Positions 8,713 to 17,415 of a stretch of DNA of 64,000 nt are shown here, in pieces. The notes beneath the pieces are model-generated. The model searched no databases. It was not told the DNA's origin and saw nothing but the letters and a program-made list of their open reading frames with translations. Position numbers and translations under genes: made by a program. Numbering within the stretch: position 1 is the stretch's first letter; the number at the start of each line of letters is the position of its first letter. The stretch lies in the NCBI GenBank assembly GCA_029268145.1, contig JAJUHA010000004.1:1-64000 (forward strand). Reading direction: 5' to 3'. The DNA is from Sphingomonadaceae bacterium. Lineage in GTDB: Bacteria > Pseudomonadota > Alphaproteobacteria > Sphingomonadales > Sphingomonadaceae.

Positions 8713-9975
8713 TCAGCTCCGGGCGATGCGCCTCGGCACCTTGAGCCGCAGCGCGACGAGCAGGAAGGCAGCGCCCGCCATGGCTGCCGCCAGCAGGAAG
8801 GGTGCGCCGGGCAGGCGGAAGACCGGGTCGGCGCCGGAGACATTGGCGAAGATCTGCGAGTAGAGCGGGGGTGCGACGACGATCGTCACGCTCGAGATGG
8901 CGTTGAGCGCGCCCTGCAGCTCGCCCTGCGCATCGGCCGTGGTCATCGAGGTGGCGAGCGCCTGCAGCGAGGCCGGCCCGAGCGCGCCGAGCGAGCCGAC
9001 GAGGATGCCGGCGAACAGCAGCGCCGGGACATCGGCGAGGGCATAGAGGGCAAGCGCCAGCGCGCCGGCGAGCAGCCCGACCCGCAGCGTCCGGGCTTCG
9101 CCCAGCCGCTTCACCACGCGGCGGACGACAAGCCCGTTCACCAGCACCGAGAGGAGCCCGACCACGCCGAGGGACAGGCCCACCTCCTGCGGGGACCAGC
9201 CGTAGCGATACTGGGTGTAGTAGGGCCAGATGGTGTGCTGGGCTTGGATCGCCATCCACCAGAGGAAGTGCGCGATGGCGAGCACCAGCAGCGGCCCGCC
9301 GAGCGCGGAGAGCCGGCGGAAGGTGGCGAACGGGTTGGCGCGCTCGAGCGCGAAGGGCCGCCTCAGGTCCCGCCGGAGGCTTTCGGGCAGGACGAACCAG
9401 CCGAGGATGAAGTTGGCGAGGCAGGCGGCCGAGGCGGCGAGGAAGGGAAGCCGGTGATCCGCGGCGCCGAGGAGCCCGCCCAGCGCCGGTCCGGCCATGA
9501 AGCCGAGCCCGAAGGCAACGCCCACCAGGCCGAAGTTCTGCGCCCGCCTCTCGGGCGGCGTGACATCGGCGATGTAGGCATAGGCGGTCGAATAGCTCGC
9601 CCCCGTCGCCCCCGAGATGATGCGCCCGATGAGCAGCACGAAGAGGTTGGGCGCGAGTGCGGCGATCAGGAAGGCAACCGCGTGACCGGCGCTGGAGACG
9701 AGGAGCACCGGCCGCCGGCCGAACCGGTCGGAAAGCCCGCCAAGGATGGGCGAGGCGATGAACTGGGCGATGGCGAAGCTCATGACCAGCCAGCCGCCGA
9801 TGGCCGAGGCCTCCGAGAGCGAGACACCGCCCAGCGTCATGACAAGCGTGGGCAGCACCGGGATGACGAGCCCGAAGGAGAGGGTGTCGATCCAAACCAG
9901 CAGCACGATGAAGGCGAGCGCCCGCCGGCCGGCGGGGCGGGCGGGGGCGGCGAGATCCCCGGCCGGCGCGGTCAA
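8713..9975 (-). CDS. TetA-type MFS efflux transporter
   Basis: This 420-residue, 12-helix transporter belongs to the TCR/Tet group of the major facilitator superfamily. The antiporter signature is [16 protein letters not shown] in helix 1. The loop 2-3 motif is [14 protein letters not shown], and helix 5 carries the drug/proton-antiporter motif [10 protein letters not shown]. Most relatives are annotated as tetracycline or multidrug efflux, but many chromosomal copies export unknown metabolites. Sequence alone does not establish resistance. The start overlaps the stop of the upstream HHH gene by four bases (ATGA), so the two are translationally coupled. Confidence 0.9.
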   Translation of the reverse strand: MTAPAGDLAAPARPAGRRALAFIVLLVWIDTLSFGLVIPVLPTLVMTLGGVSLSEASAIGGWLVMSFAIAQFIASPILGGLSDRFGRRPVLLVSSAGHAVAFLIAALAPNLFVLLIGRIISGATGASYSTAYAYIADVTPPERRAQNFGLVGVAFGLGFMAGPALGGLLGAADHRLPFLAASAACLANFILGWFVLPESLRRDLRRPFALERANPFATFRRLSALGGPLLVLAIAHFLWWMAIQAQHTIWPYYTQYRYGWSPQEVGLSLGVVGLLSVLVNGLVVRRVVKRLGEARTLRVGLLAGALALALYALADVPALLFAGILVGSLGALGPASLQALATSMTTADAQGELQGALNAISSVTIVVAPPLYSQIFANVSGADPVFRLPGAPFLLAAAMAGAAFLLVALRLKVPRRIARS

Positions 9976-10421
9976 GCGCCGCCGCCGAGCTTGCCGTGCA
10001 GCCTTTCGAAGCCCTTCACGTCCCCGTCGGCGAGCAGGCGCGCCTGCTCCTGCCAGCGATCCCGCGCCGGACGGCCCTGGAAGGGACCGAGCCGGGCGTC
10101 GAGCGCGGCAAGCTCGGCTTCGTTCATGTCGGCGATCTGCCGGAACCGGGTGATGCCGAGCTCGCCGAGCAGGGTGGCGAGCTTCGGCCCCACCCCCTTG
10201 ATCTGCCGGAGATCATCGGGCGGGCCTTCGGCCGGTGCAATCGCGAGCGGCGGCGGCTCGGCCGCGGCGGGCGGCTGGGCCGCGACCGGCTCGGCTGCGG
10301 GCGCAGGCGGCGGCACCCTGACGAGGCGTCGGCGCCGGTTGGGCAGGATCACGAAGACGACCACTGCGGCGAGGAAGACGATAACGGCGAAGCCGAGGAG
10401 AAGCCACTGGTCGACGGTCAT
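9972..10421 (-). CDS. membrane-anchored helix-hairpin-helix protein
   Basis: The protein has 149 residues. One N-terminal transmembrane helix (LLLGFAVIVFLAAVVVFVIL) is followed by a basic RRRR stop-transfer and an Ala/Pro-rich linker. The C-terminal helix-hairpin-helix-type domain contains LRQIKGVGPKLATLLGELGI and TRFRQIADMNEAELAALD. This resembles the COG3743 'predicted 5' nuclease' family, in which the HhH fold suggests nucleic-acid binding, but catalytic residues are not evident. It is coupled by a 4-bp overlap to the MFS pump; a functional link is not obvious. Confidence 0.8.
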   Translation of the reverse strand: MTVDQWLLLGFAVIVFLAAVVVFVILPNRRRRLVRVPPPAPAAEPVAAQPPAAAEPPPLAIAPAEGPPDDLRQIKGVGPKLATLLGELGITRFRQIADMNEAELAALDARLGPFQGRPARDRWQEQARLLADGDVKGFERLHGKLGGGA

Positions 10422-10483
10422 GGCGGAAGCCTAGGGGCGGGCGGGAAGACGCGTCAATTGCCGCCTGCGGTCGCGGGGGCGTC

Positions 10484-11383
10484 TCAGGTGGTGCGCTGGG
10501 CCCGGTCGCGCTGGTTGGTGGCGCGGATGGCGGCGCCGATCATCTCCCAGTCGGCGGCATCGAGCCGCGTGAACTGGCTGAAGTTGCCGGCCGAGACCAG
10601 CCACTGGCCGCCGTCGATCGCGATGATCTCGCCGGTCAGGTAGGCGCACTCCTCCGCCATCAGGAACAGGGCGAGCTGGGCCAGCTCGAAATGGTCCCCC
10701 AGGCGCCGCAGCGGAATGTCTTCCGCGCCCGTGCCGCCGCCCAGCTTGGCGGCGAGCGGCGCCGGCATCAGCCGCTCCCAGGCGCCCTTGGTCGGGAAGG
10801 GGCCGGGTGCGATGGCATTGGCCCGGATGCCCTTGGGGCCCCATTCGACGGCGAGGCTCTGGGTCATGGCGGCGACTCCTGCCTTCGACATGGCCGAGGG
10901 CACGGTGAAGGCCGAGCCGTTCCAGACCCAGCTGGTGACGATCGACAGGATGTTGCCCTTGTGCCCGCCGGCAATCCAGCGCCGCCCGGCCGCGACCGTG
11001 GTGTTGAAGGTGCCGTGGGCGACGATTGAGGCGATCGCGTTGAAGGCATTGGCCGAGAGATCCTCGGTCCGGCTGATGAAGTTCCCTGCGGCATTGTTGA
11101 CGAGGCCAGTCAGCGGCCCGGACTCGAAGATGGCCTGCATCGCCTCGTCGATCTGTGCGGCGTTGCGGATGTCGACCGCCATGGGAGTGACGGTGCCCCC
11201 CGTCGCGTCGCGCATCTCGGCCGCGGCCTCCTCCAGCACCTGGCCCCGCCGGCCCCAGATGACGACTTCGGCGCCATGGGCGGCGAAGGCCTCGGCCATC
11301 GACCGGCCGAGCCCGGTGCCGCCGCCGGTCACCAGGATCTTCTGGCCCTGGAGCAGGTCGGGCCGGAACATCGATCGTGCCAT
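10484..11383 (-). CDS. SDR oxidoreductase, 2,4-dienoyl-CoA reductase type
   Basis: This 299-residue short-chain dehydrogenase has Rossmann motif TGGGTGLGRSMA and the NNAAGNF motif. The usual YxxxK catalytic motif reads SAMSK, with no tyrosine. That, plus the following KAGVAAMTQSLAVEWG and GPFPTKGAWERL segments, is the pattern of 2,4-dienoyl-CoA reductases (DECR/PECR group), which use a different tyrosine. The expected role is NADPH-dependent reduction of 2,4-dienoyl-CoA during beta-oxidation of unsaturated acyl-CoA. The start at 11383 has GGGGAGACGCGC upstream and is preferred over an ATG 24 nt earlier. It is divergent from tusA. Confidence 0.82.
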   Translation of the reverse strand: MARSMFRPDLLQGQKILVTGGGTGLGRSMAEAFAAHGAEVVIWGRRGQVLEEAAAEMRDATGGTVTPMAVDIRNAAQIDEAMQAIFESGPLTGLVNNAAGNFISRTEDLSANAFNAIASIVAHGTFNTTVAAGRRWIAGGHKGNILSIVTSWVWNGSAFTVPSAMSKAGVAAMTQSLAVEWGPKGIRANAIAPGPFPTKGAWERLMPAPLAAKLGGGTGAEDIPLRRLGDHFELAQLALFLMAEECAYLTGEIIAIDGGQWLVSAGNFSQFTRLDAADWEMIGAAIRATNQRDRAQRTT

Positions 11384-11442
11384 TGCGCGTCTCCCCGTCT
11401 TGCCCATGTGCTGCTAGGCGGGCGGGCGAAGGAGCTTCAACT

Positions 11443-11700
11443 ATCGAAAGTCACGCGACCGATGCGCCCCGCGCGGCACCCCGCCTGGTCGATGCCCGGG
11501 GGCTCGCCTGCCCGCTTCCGGCGCTGCGCCTGGCCCGCGCCGTGCGCGCGGGCGGGGGCGGGCGCTACAAGCTTCTCGCCGAGGATCCGGCCGCTGCGGC
11601 CGACATCCCCGCGCTTGCGGCCGAACGGGGCTGGACGCTGGTTGCCAGCGGCGAGGGCTGGTTCGAGGTCGACGCGCCCGTTCAGGCCGCGTCGCGGTAG
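11443..11700 (+). CDS. tusA: TusA-family sulfurtransferase, probable non-canonical ATC start
   Basis: The frame encodes a TusA/SirA/YedF-type protein with the signature VDARGLACPLPALRLARAV, containing the CPxP active-site cysteine. It continues with LLAEDPAAAADIPALAAERG and a final beta-strand SGEGWFEVD. Family members relay sulfur in tRNA thiolation or related pathways. No ATG, GTG or TTG sits at the natural N-terminus. A good Shine-Dalgarno (GAAGGAG, 11428-11434) stands 8 nt before an ATC at 11443, giving an 85-residue protein. The only upstream alternative, GTG at 11377, overlaps the divergent SDR start and adds unrelated residues. The 3' end overlaps convergent rfbB by 19 bp. Confidence 0.82.
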   Translation: MESHATDAPRAAPRLVDARGLACPLPALRLARAVRAGGGGRYKLLAEDPAAAADIPALAAERGWTLVASGEGWFEVDAPVQAASR

Positions 11701-12749
11701 CTGCCGTCGCGGATCGCCCGCCACCAGGGCTCGTTGGCGAGATACCAGGCGACCGTCTCGGCGAAGCCCGTCGCGAAGTCGAAGCGGGGGGCGTAGCCCA
11801 GCGCGTCGCGCGCCTTGGCGCAGTCGATGGCGTAGCGCCGGTCGTGGCCGGGCCGGTCGGCGACGAAGGTCTTGAGGCTGGCGGTTGGTGCGCCGCGCGC
11901 GGCCGGGGCGTCCGGGAAGCGCGCGGCAAGCGACGTGTCGGCCGCGAAGGCCTGGTCGACGGTGCGGCAGAGCGTGTCGATGACGGTCAGGTTGGGAAGC
12001 TCGGCGCCGCCGCCGATGTTGTAGGTCTCGCCCGGCTGGCCGCGGTCGATGACGGCCATGATGCCGCGGCAATGGTCCTCGACATGGAGCCAGTCGCGGA
12101 CCTGCATCCCGTCGCCGTAGATGGGGAGCGGCCGGCCCTCGAGCGCGTTCAGCAGGAACAGCGGGATGAGCTTCTCGGGGAACTGGTAGGGGCCATAGTT
12201 GTTCGAGCAGTTGGAGGTCGTCGTCTCGAGGCCGAAGGTGTGGTGGTAGGCGCGCACCAGATGGTCCGAGGCGGCCTTCGACGCCGAATAGGGCGAGTTG
12301 GGCGCATAGGGCGTCGTCTCGTGGAAGGGCGGGTCGTCGGGCGCCAGCGTGCCATAGACCTCGTCGGTCGAGATGTGGTGGAAGCGGTGGGGCCTGCGCT
12401 TCGCGCCGAGCCAGGCCCGCCGCGCCGCCTTGAGCAGCGTGTGGGTTCCGAGGATGTTGGTCTCGATGAAGGCATCCGGCCCGCTGATCGAGCGGTCCAC
12501 ATGGCTCTCGGCGGCGAAATGGACGATGGTGTCGATGTCGCGGCTGGCCAGCAGCGCGTCCACCAGGGCTTCGTCGCGGATGTCGCCGACCACCAGCTCG
12601 GCCTTCACGTTGGCGAGGTTGGCGCGGTTTCCGGCGTAGGTCAGCGCATCGAGCACGGTCAGCCGGTCCTCGGGCCGCTCGCGGGCCCAGAGGCGGACGA
12701 AGTTGGCGCCGATGAAGCCGGCTCCGCCGGTCACGAGAAGGGAACGCAT
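11682..12749 (-). CDS. rfbB: dTDP-glucose 4,6-dehydratase
   Basis: The protein has 355 residues. It has N-terminal NAD-binding LLVTGGAGFIGANFV and the active-site STDEVYGTL (Asp-Glu pair used in dehydration). YSASKAASDHLV holds the catalytic Tyr-Lys, and NCSNNYGPYQFPEKLIPLF is typical of RmlB/RfbB. It converts dTDP-glucose to dTDP-4-keto-6-deoxyglucose, the second step to dTDP-L-rhamnose. The other three enzymes lie about 6 kb away at 18.4-20.7 kb. The start at 12749 has GAGGAG just upstream. Its tail overlaps convergent tusA. Confidence 0.96.
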   Translation of the reverse strand: MRSLLVTGGAGFIGANFVRLWARERPEDRLTVLDALTYAGNRANLANVKAELVVGDIRDEALVDALLASRDIDTIVHFAAESHVDRSISGPDAFIETNILGTHTLLKAARRAWLGAKRRPHRFHHISTDEVYGTLAPDDPPFHETTPYAPNSPYSASKAASDHLVRAYHHTFGLETTTSNCSNNYGPYQFPEKLIPLFLLNALEGRPLPIYGDGMQVRDWLHVEDHCRGIMAVIDRGQPGETYNIGGGAELPNLTVIDTLCRTVDQAFAADTSLAARFPDAPAARGAPTASLKTFVADRPGHDRRYAIDCAKARDALGYAPRFDFATGFAETVAWYLANEPWWRAIRDGSYRDAA

Positions 12750-12783
12750 GCGACTCCTCTGTCCTGGGGGGTCCGGGCCACGG

Positions 12784-13620
12784 TCACCTGACCGGCGCGC
12801 AGGCATCGCCCGCCACCCGCAGCCGGTCGCAGAAGTCGCGCACGGATACGCCGGCGCCGAGGCTGGCCCGCACCCGCCACAGCGACGCGCCCGTGCTGCC
12901 CTCGATCCGGCTCAGCTGCGGCGACACGCCCTTGAGCTCGGGATGGCGGGCGGCGAGGTCGGCGAAGGCCCGGCGGGCGGCCGCCTCGGAAGAGAAGGCG
13001 CCGAGCTGGACCGTCCCGCCGCCACCCTGGGCCGGGGCTGGCGCAGGGGAGGGCGCGGCTGCCGGCGCGGCTGCCGGCGGCGCGGGTGCCAGCGGGGCCG
13101 CTGCCGGCGGCGCCTCCGGCGTGCGGCGGGCAGGGCGTGGCGGTCCTCCGGCCGGCTCGGGTTCGGGCCAGTCGCTCACTTCGGGCGGGCCGAGCAGATC
13201 GGTGGGCGGCCCGGCCGACGGCGTGGCGGGGGCGGGCGGCACCGGCTCTTCCGGCAGCCGGTCCGGGTCGATCCGGCCTTCGGGCAGCTGGCCTTCGCCG
13301 GCCGGGAACATCAGCTGGCCCTGGCCCTCGACCGGCGTGCCCTCGATCCCCGGCCCCGAGGCCGGCACCCGCCAGGGCCCCGGGGATGCGACAAGCGGCA
13401 CCTCGCCCGGCGGCGGGATGTCGGCCGGCCCGTCGGCCTTGCGGGTGATGAGCCACAGCCCGGCAGCGACGAGGCCGATGAGCAGGAGCAGCGCGCCGAG
13501 CAGGGTCCACAGCGTCCGCCGGCCGATGAGGGTCGCCTCGGCCAGCTCGGGCTCGGCTTCCTCGAGCCAGGGCTCGCGGCCGCGCCCGGCCTCGCGGCGG
13601 GGGGAGGGTGCGCGTGCCAT
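12784..13620 (-). CDS. SPOR-domain membrane protein
   Basis: The 278-residue protein has a cytoplasmic basic N-terminus and one transmembrane helix (LWTLLGALLLLIGLVAAGLWLI). A long Pro/Ala-rich periplasmic linker leads to a C-terminal SPOR domain (VQLGAFSSEAAARRAFADLA, LWRVRASLG). SPOR domains bind septal peptidoglycan lacking stem peptides, so a cell-division or septal wall role is likely. The ATG follows the argS stop by one base (TGA-g-ATG), a pairing seen in other alphaproteobacteria. No catalytic domain is attached. Confidence 0.9.
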   Translation of the reverse strand: MARAPSPRREAGRGREPWLEEAEPELAEATLIGRRTLWTLLGALLLLIGLVAAGLWLITRKADGPADIPPPGEVPLVASPGPWRVPASGPGIEGTPVEGQGQLMFPAGEGQLPEGRIDPDRLPEEPVPPAPATPSAGPPTDLLGPPEVSDWPEPEPAGGPPRPARRTPEAPPAAAPLAPAPPAAAPAAAPSPAPAPAQGGGGTVQLGAFSSEAAARRAFADLAARHPELKGVSPQLSRIEGSTGASLWRVRASLGAGVSVRDFCDRLRVAGDACAPVR

Positions 13621-13621
13621 C

Positions 13622-15346
13622 TCAGCGCAGCTCCTCGGCCGCGGTCACGCCCATGATCAAGAGCCCGGCGCGCAGCACCTGGCCCACCGCTCCGGCCAGC
13701 TCGAGCCGGGCAGCGGCAAGGTCCAGGTCATCGGTCAGGATGCGGAACACGGGATCGTCATTGCCCCGGTTCCACAGGGTGTGGAAGCCGCTTGCGAGAT
13801 CGTGGAGGTAGAAGGCGATGCGGTGTGGCTCGCGTGCGGCCGCGGCCTGCGCCACCACCCGCGGCCACTGCGCCATCAGCCGGACGAGGCTCCATTCCTC
13901 GGCATCGAGCCGGTCGAGCGGCGCCGGCGCGGGCAGCGCCAGCCCGGAGGCCCGGCGCTCGACCGACCGGATCCGGGCGTGGGCATAGTGGACATAGAAG
14001 ACCGGATTGTCGCGCGACTGCTCGACCGCCTTCACATAGTCGAAGTCGAGCGGGCTTTCCGGCCGCTTGGTCAGCATCATGAAGCGGGTGACGTCGCGGC
14101 CCACCTCCTCGACCACGTCGGCAAGGGTGACGAAGTTGCCGGCCCGCTTCGACATCCGAACCGGTTCGCCGCCGCGCAGGATGCGGACCATCTGCACCAG
14201 CTTGACGTCGAACGGCACATGGCCGCCGGTGAGCGCGGCAACCGCGGCCTCGATCCGCTTGACCGTGCCCGAATGGTCGGCGCCCCAGATGTCGATGAGC
14301 GCCGAGGAGCGCGCAGCCTTCTCGGCATGATAGGCCATGTCGGCGCCGAAGTAGGTCCAGCTCCCGTCCGACTTGCGGATCGGCCGGTCGACATCGTCGC
14401 CGAACGCGGTCGACCGGAACAGCGGGAGGACGACCGGCTCCCAATCCTCCATCACCTCGCCCTTGGGCGGCGGCAGCGTGCCGTCATAGACGAGGCCGGC
14501 GGCCCGCAGCCGCGCTTCCGCGGCCGCCGGCGCGCCACGGGCATGGAGCTCGGCCTCGGAGGTGAAGATGTCGTGGCGGATGCCGAGCGTCTCGAGGTCG
14601 GCGCGGATGAGCGCCATCATCGCGTCGACCGCCCGCCTCCGGAAAATCGCCAGCCATTCGCTCTCGGGTGCCGCGCGGAAGCGCTCCCCGAACTCGGCGG
14701 CCAGCGCCCTGCCCAGCGGCACCAGATAGTCGCCGGGATAGAGCCCCTCGGGAATGGCGCCGATGTCCTCGCCGAGCGCTTCCCGGTAACGCAGGTGGGC
14801 CGAGCGGGCGAGCGTGTCCACCTGCGCGCCGGCATCGTTCACATAATATTCCCGGACCACCCGGTGCCCGGCGAACGCGAGCAGGTTGGCGAGCGCATCG
14901 CCCACCACGGCACCCCGGCAATGGCCGACATGCATGGGGCCCGTGGGGTTGGCCGAGACATATTCGACATTGACCGGAAGCCCTTCGGCAACCGGCGGCC
15001 GGCGGCCATAGGCCTCGCCGGCGGCGCGGATGGCCCTCAGCTCGGCCTCCCAGACCGCATCGGCGAGCGTCAGGTTGAGGAACCCGGGCCCGGCCACTTC
15101 GGCCCGCGCAATCTCGGGCGCGCGGGCGAGCTGCATGGCGAGCCGGGTGGCGAGCGCGCGCGGCGGCATGCCGGCGGCCTTCGCCAGCGCCAGTGCCGCG
15201 TTGGTGGCAAGATCGCCGTGCGTCGGATCGCGCGGCGGCTCGATGACCGGCCGCACGCCGTGCCCGGGCGCCAGCGTGCCATCCGCTTCCAGCGCGCCGA
15301 CCGCTTCGGCCACCCGCGCCTCGATCGTCTCGAAGATGCTTGCCAT
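13622..15346 (-). CDS. argS: arginyl-tRNA synthetase
   Basis: This 574-residue class I aminoacyl-tRNA synthetase contains the ArgRS N-terminal additional domain. Its HIGH box appears as NPTGPMHVGHCRGAVVGDAL, followed by YYVNDAGAQVDTLARS. The KMSKS position reads RMSKRAGNFVTL, and the C-terminal anticodon-binding DALR domain ends at EELR. It charges tRNA-Arg. The start at 15346 (MASIFETIEARV) matches family N-termini and has a CGGAG site upstream. It heads a two-gene unit with the SPOR protein. Confidence 0.97.
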   Translation of the reverse strand: MASIFETIEARVAEAVGALEADGTLAPGHGVRPVIEPPRDPTHGDLATNAALALAKAAGMPPRALATRLAMQLARAPEIARAEVAGPGFLNLTLADAVWEAELRAIRAAGEAYGRRPPVAEGLPVNVEYVSANPTGPMHVGHCRGAVVGDALANLLAFAGHRVVREYYVNDAGAQVDTLARSAHLRYREALGEDIGAIPEGLYPGDYLVPLGRALAAEFGERFRAAPESEWLAIFRRRAVDAMMALIRADLETLGIRHDIFTSEAELHARGAPAAAEARLRAAGLVYDGTLPPPKGEVMEDWEPVVLPLFRSTAFGDDVDRPIRKSDGSWTYFGADMAYHAEKAARSSALIDIWGADHSGTVKRIEAAVAALTGGHVPFDVKLVQMVRILRGGEPVRMSKRAGNFVTLADVVEEVGRDVTRFMMLTKRPESPLDFDYVKAVEQSRDNPVFYVHYAHARIRSVERRASGLALPAPAPLDRLDAEEWSLVRLMAQWPRVVAQAAAAREPHRIAFYLHDLASGFHTLWNRGNDDPVFRILTDDLDLAAARLELAGAVGQVLRAGLLIMGVTAAEELR

Positions 15347-15501
15347 TCGGACTCCGTATCGGCTGGCCGCGTTAGCCGCTGGGGCGCACCATGCCAACTC
15401 GCCGTCGGCTCTCCCGACCGGCCTGCCTTGGCAGACCGACGGCCAGCGGCTACCGTGCGCGGAGAAGCAAATGGGGGCGGGTACCGCCGGGGAGGAAGGA
15501 C

Positions 15502-16743
15502 ATGATGGTGCGCCATCTGGTGGGGTCGCTGACCTCGGGGGCCATGGTTCTGGCGCAGCTTGCGCCGGTTGCAGTCGCGCTGCCATTCGCGGCCCCTGCC
15601 GCCGCGCAGTCGGACAGCTATGTCGAGATCCAGTGCTATTCCGAGCAGGGCCAGCAGAACAGCTGCCCGCTGCCGCCGGGCACCCGGTCGGTCTCCTACA
15701 AGGGCCCGGACCGTTCGATGCGCTGCCGCGAGGGCCAGACCTGGCGGAAGCGGGGCAACAGCCTGTGGGTGGCGAACGGCTGCGGCGGAATCTTCGAAGC
15801 GGCAGTCCGCAGCGGCGGCTCCGGCGGCGGCTGGGGCGGCTGGGGCGGCTCGGGCGGGAGTTCCGGCGGCGGCTGGGGCGGCTCCGGCCAGGGTGGAGAG
15901 ATCACCTGCCGCAGCATCGACAACCGCGAGCAGCGGTGCCGGGTCAACACCGGCAACCGGGTCACCCTGGTGCGCCAGCTTTCGAGCGCGCCCTGCGTCG
16001 AGGGCCAGACCTGGCGCTACGACCGGAGCAGCATCTCGGTGCGCGATGGCTGCCAGGCGGTGTTCGCCTATGGCGCGGGCGGCGGCTCCGGCGGTGGCTG
16101 GGGCGGGGGCAACTGGGGCAGCGGCTTCGCCGGCGAGATCCGCTGCCGCAGCAGCAACCAGCGCTACTCCCGCTGCCCGGTCCGCACCGACTATCGGGTC
16201 CAGCTGGTCGAGCGGCTGTCCAGGGCCGATTGCGTCCAGGGCCAGAGCTGGGGCTTCGACGCCTCGAGCATCTGGGTGAACCGCGGCTGCGAGGCGCGCT
16301 TCGCCTATGGCCGGGGCAATTACCAGCCGCAGTTCGGCAACAGTGGCGGCGGCAGCAGCGGTGGCGGCGGGGGCGGATCGGGAGTTGCCGCCGGCCTGCT
16401 CGGCGCTGGCCTCGCCGCCGGTCTCATCGCGATCCTCAACTCGCGCGGCCACAAGGCGGATACCACCCGGCCAGCCTCGACGCTCCAGGCCGATTATGGG
16501 CTGTTTCCCGCGGCCGCCCAGGCCGAGGCCAGGGCGTGCATGGCGGAGGCGGCGCGGCAGCTCGGGCATTCGGGGGCGACCGGGGTCCGGCTCGACCGGG
16601 TCGTCTCCACCGAACGTCGCGACTCGGGCTGGCGCCTTCTGGCCGAAGTGATCGGCACCTGGCCGAAGGAGGCCAATCGCCTGCGGGTCGACTGCACCGC
16701 GACAGCCGATCGCGTCACAGCTTTCGACGTCGGCATGCTCTGA
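15502..16743 (+). CDS. secreted protein with three DUF3011 repeats and glycine-rich linkers
   Basis: The protein has 413 residues with a signal peptide (residues 1 to about 36, ending AAPAAAQ). Three copies of the ~45-residue DUF3011 module follow. Each has the pattern I-x-C-x-S ... C ... V-x-L-x-x-x-L-S-x-x-C-x-x-G-x-x-W ... S-I-W-V-x-x-GC-x-x-x-F, with four to five cysteines that could form disulfides. The modules are separated by Gly/Ser/Trp-rich linkers. The C-terminal part has a short hydrophobic stretch (GVAAGLLGAGLAAGLIAIL) and a further ~90-residue domain. DUF3011 has no established function that I know of. The start at 15502 follows a strong GGGGAGGAAGGA site. Confidence 0.85.
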   Translation: MMVRHLVGSLTSGAMVLAQLAPVAVALPFAAPAAAQSDSYVEIQCYSEQGQQNSCPLPPGTRSVSYKGPDRSMRCREGQTWRKRGNSLWVANGCGGIFEAAVRSGGSGGGWGGWGGSGGSSGGGWGGSGQGGEITCRSIDNREQRCRVNTGNRVTLVRQLSSAPCVEGQTWRYDRSSISVRDGCQAVFAYGAGGGSGGGWGGGNWGSGFAGEIRCRSSNQRYSRCPVRTDYRVQLVERLSRADCVQGQSWGFDASSIWVNRGCEARFAYGRGNYQPQFGNSGGGSSGGGGGGSGVAAGLLGAGLAAGLIAILNSRGHKADTTRPASTLQADYGLFPAAAQAEARACMAEAARQLGHSGATGVRLDRVVSTERRDSGWRLLAEVIGTWPKEANRLRVDCTATADRVTAFDVGML

Positions 16744-16824
16744 CGTCGGCGGGGGCGCCAGCGCCCGGCTTGAGCCTCGCGCATCCTCTCCCCACATGGG
16801 TGGAGACAAGGGAAAGGATGCGAC

Positions 16825-17343
16825 ATGGGAAAGAAGAAGGACGCCGTGAAGCTGGTGCCGGCGGTGCCGAGCGCGGGCACGCTCGACATCGGAATTCCGG
16901 AGCCGCAGCTGAAGGCCATCACCGAGGGTCTCGCCCGGGTGCTGGCCGATACCTACACCCTCTATCTCAAGACCCACAACTACCACTGGAACGTGACGGG
17001 ACCGCAGTTCAGCACGCTCCATGCCATGTTCATGACGCAATACACGGAGATGTGGGCGGCGATCGACACCATCGCCGAGCGGATCCGTGCGCTCGGCGCC
17101 TTCGCACCCGGAAGCTACAGCGACTTCGCGCGGCTTGCGACGGTCAGGGAAGCGACTGGCGTTCCCGCAGCCGACGCGATGGTGGCCGAGCTTGCCGCCG
17201 ACCAGGCGACCGTGGTGCGCACGGCCCGCGAGGTGTTCGCGCTCGCCGAGGCGGCCGATGACCAGCCGACCGCCGATCTCCTGACCGAGCGCATGCAGGT
17301 CCACGAGAAGTTCGCCTGGATGCTGCGGGCCATGCTGGCCTGA
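16825..17343 (+). CDS. dps: Dps-family ferritin-like DNA/iron protection protein
   Basis: The protein has 172 residues. The Dps signature KTHNYHWNVTGPQFSTLHAM contains the ferroxidase His. The partner acidic residues lie in WAAIDTIAERIRALG, and a C-terminal HEKFAWMLRAML helix completes the four-helix bundle. Dps dodecamers oxidise and store Fe(II) using peroxide and protect DNA. The N-terminal ~20 residues are Lys- and Pro-containing and could contact DNA. The ATG is preceded by GGAAAGGA. No OxyR-type site is evident. It is followed by a hairpin at 17362-17385. Confidence 0.95.
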   Translation: MGKKKDAVKLVPAVPSAGTLDIGIPEPQLKAITEGLARVLADTYTLYLKTHNYHWNVTGPQFSTLHAMFMTQYTEMWAAIDTIAERIRALGAFAPGSYSDFARLATVREATGVPAADAMVAELAADQATVVRTAREVFALAEAADDQPTADLLTERMQVHEKFAWMLRAMLA

Positions 17344-17353
17344 GCGAAGGGCG

Positions 17354-17385
17354 AAAAAAGAGCCCCCGCGCCGGAGCGCGGGGGC
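17354..17385 (-). terminator. rho-independent terminator between dps and the UPF0104-type gene
   Basis: A perfect 10-bp stem GCCCCCGCGC / GCGCGGGGGC (17362-17371 with 17376-17385) closes a CGGA tetraloop. Six A residues (17354-17359) flank it on the left. Read on the minus strand this is hairpin followed by TCTTTTTT, a classical intrinsic terminator for the gene ending at 17416. On the plus strand the hairpin also follows dps but has no T tract, so it is a weaker stop there. Confidence 0.85.
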
Positions 17386-17415
17386 CGCTCAAGGGGGTCA
17401 GAGGGTAGGCTTCTG

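Noticed and set aside
10484-11383. SDR as a pseudogene because YxxxK is missing
   Set aside because: The frame is intact and the pattern matches dienoyl-CoA reductases, which do not use the YxxxK tyrosine.
11377-11442. GTG at 11377 as the tusA start
   Set aside because: It overlaps the divergent SDR start codon, has no Shine-Dalgarno and adds a Cys/Arg-rich stretch not typical of the family.
12893-15505. Long plus-strand frame opposite argS and the SPOR gene
   Set aside because: It is a shadow of two well-supported minus-strand genes, without a recognisable domain.
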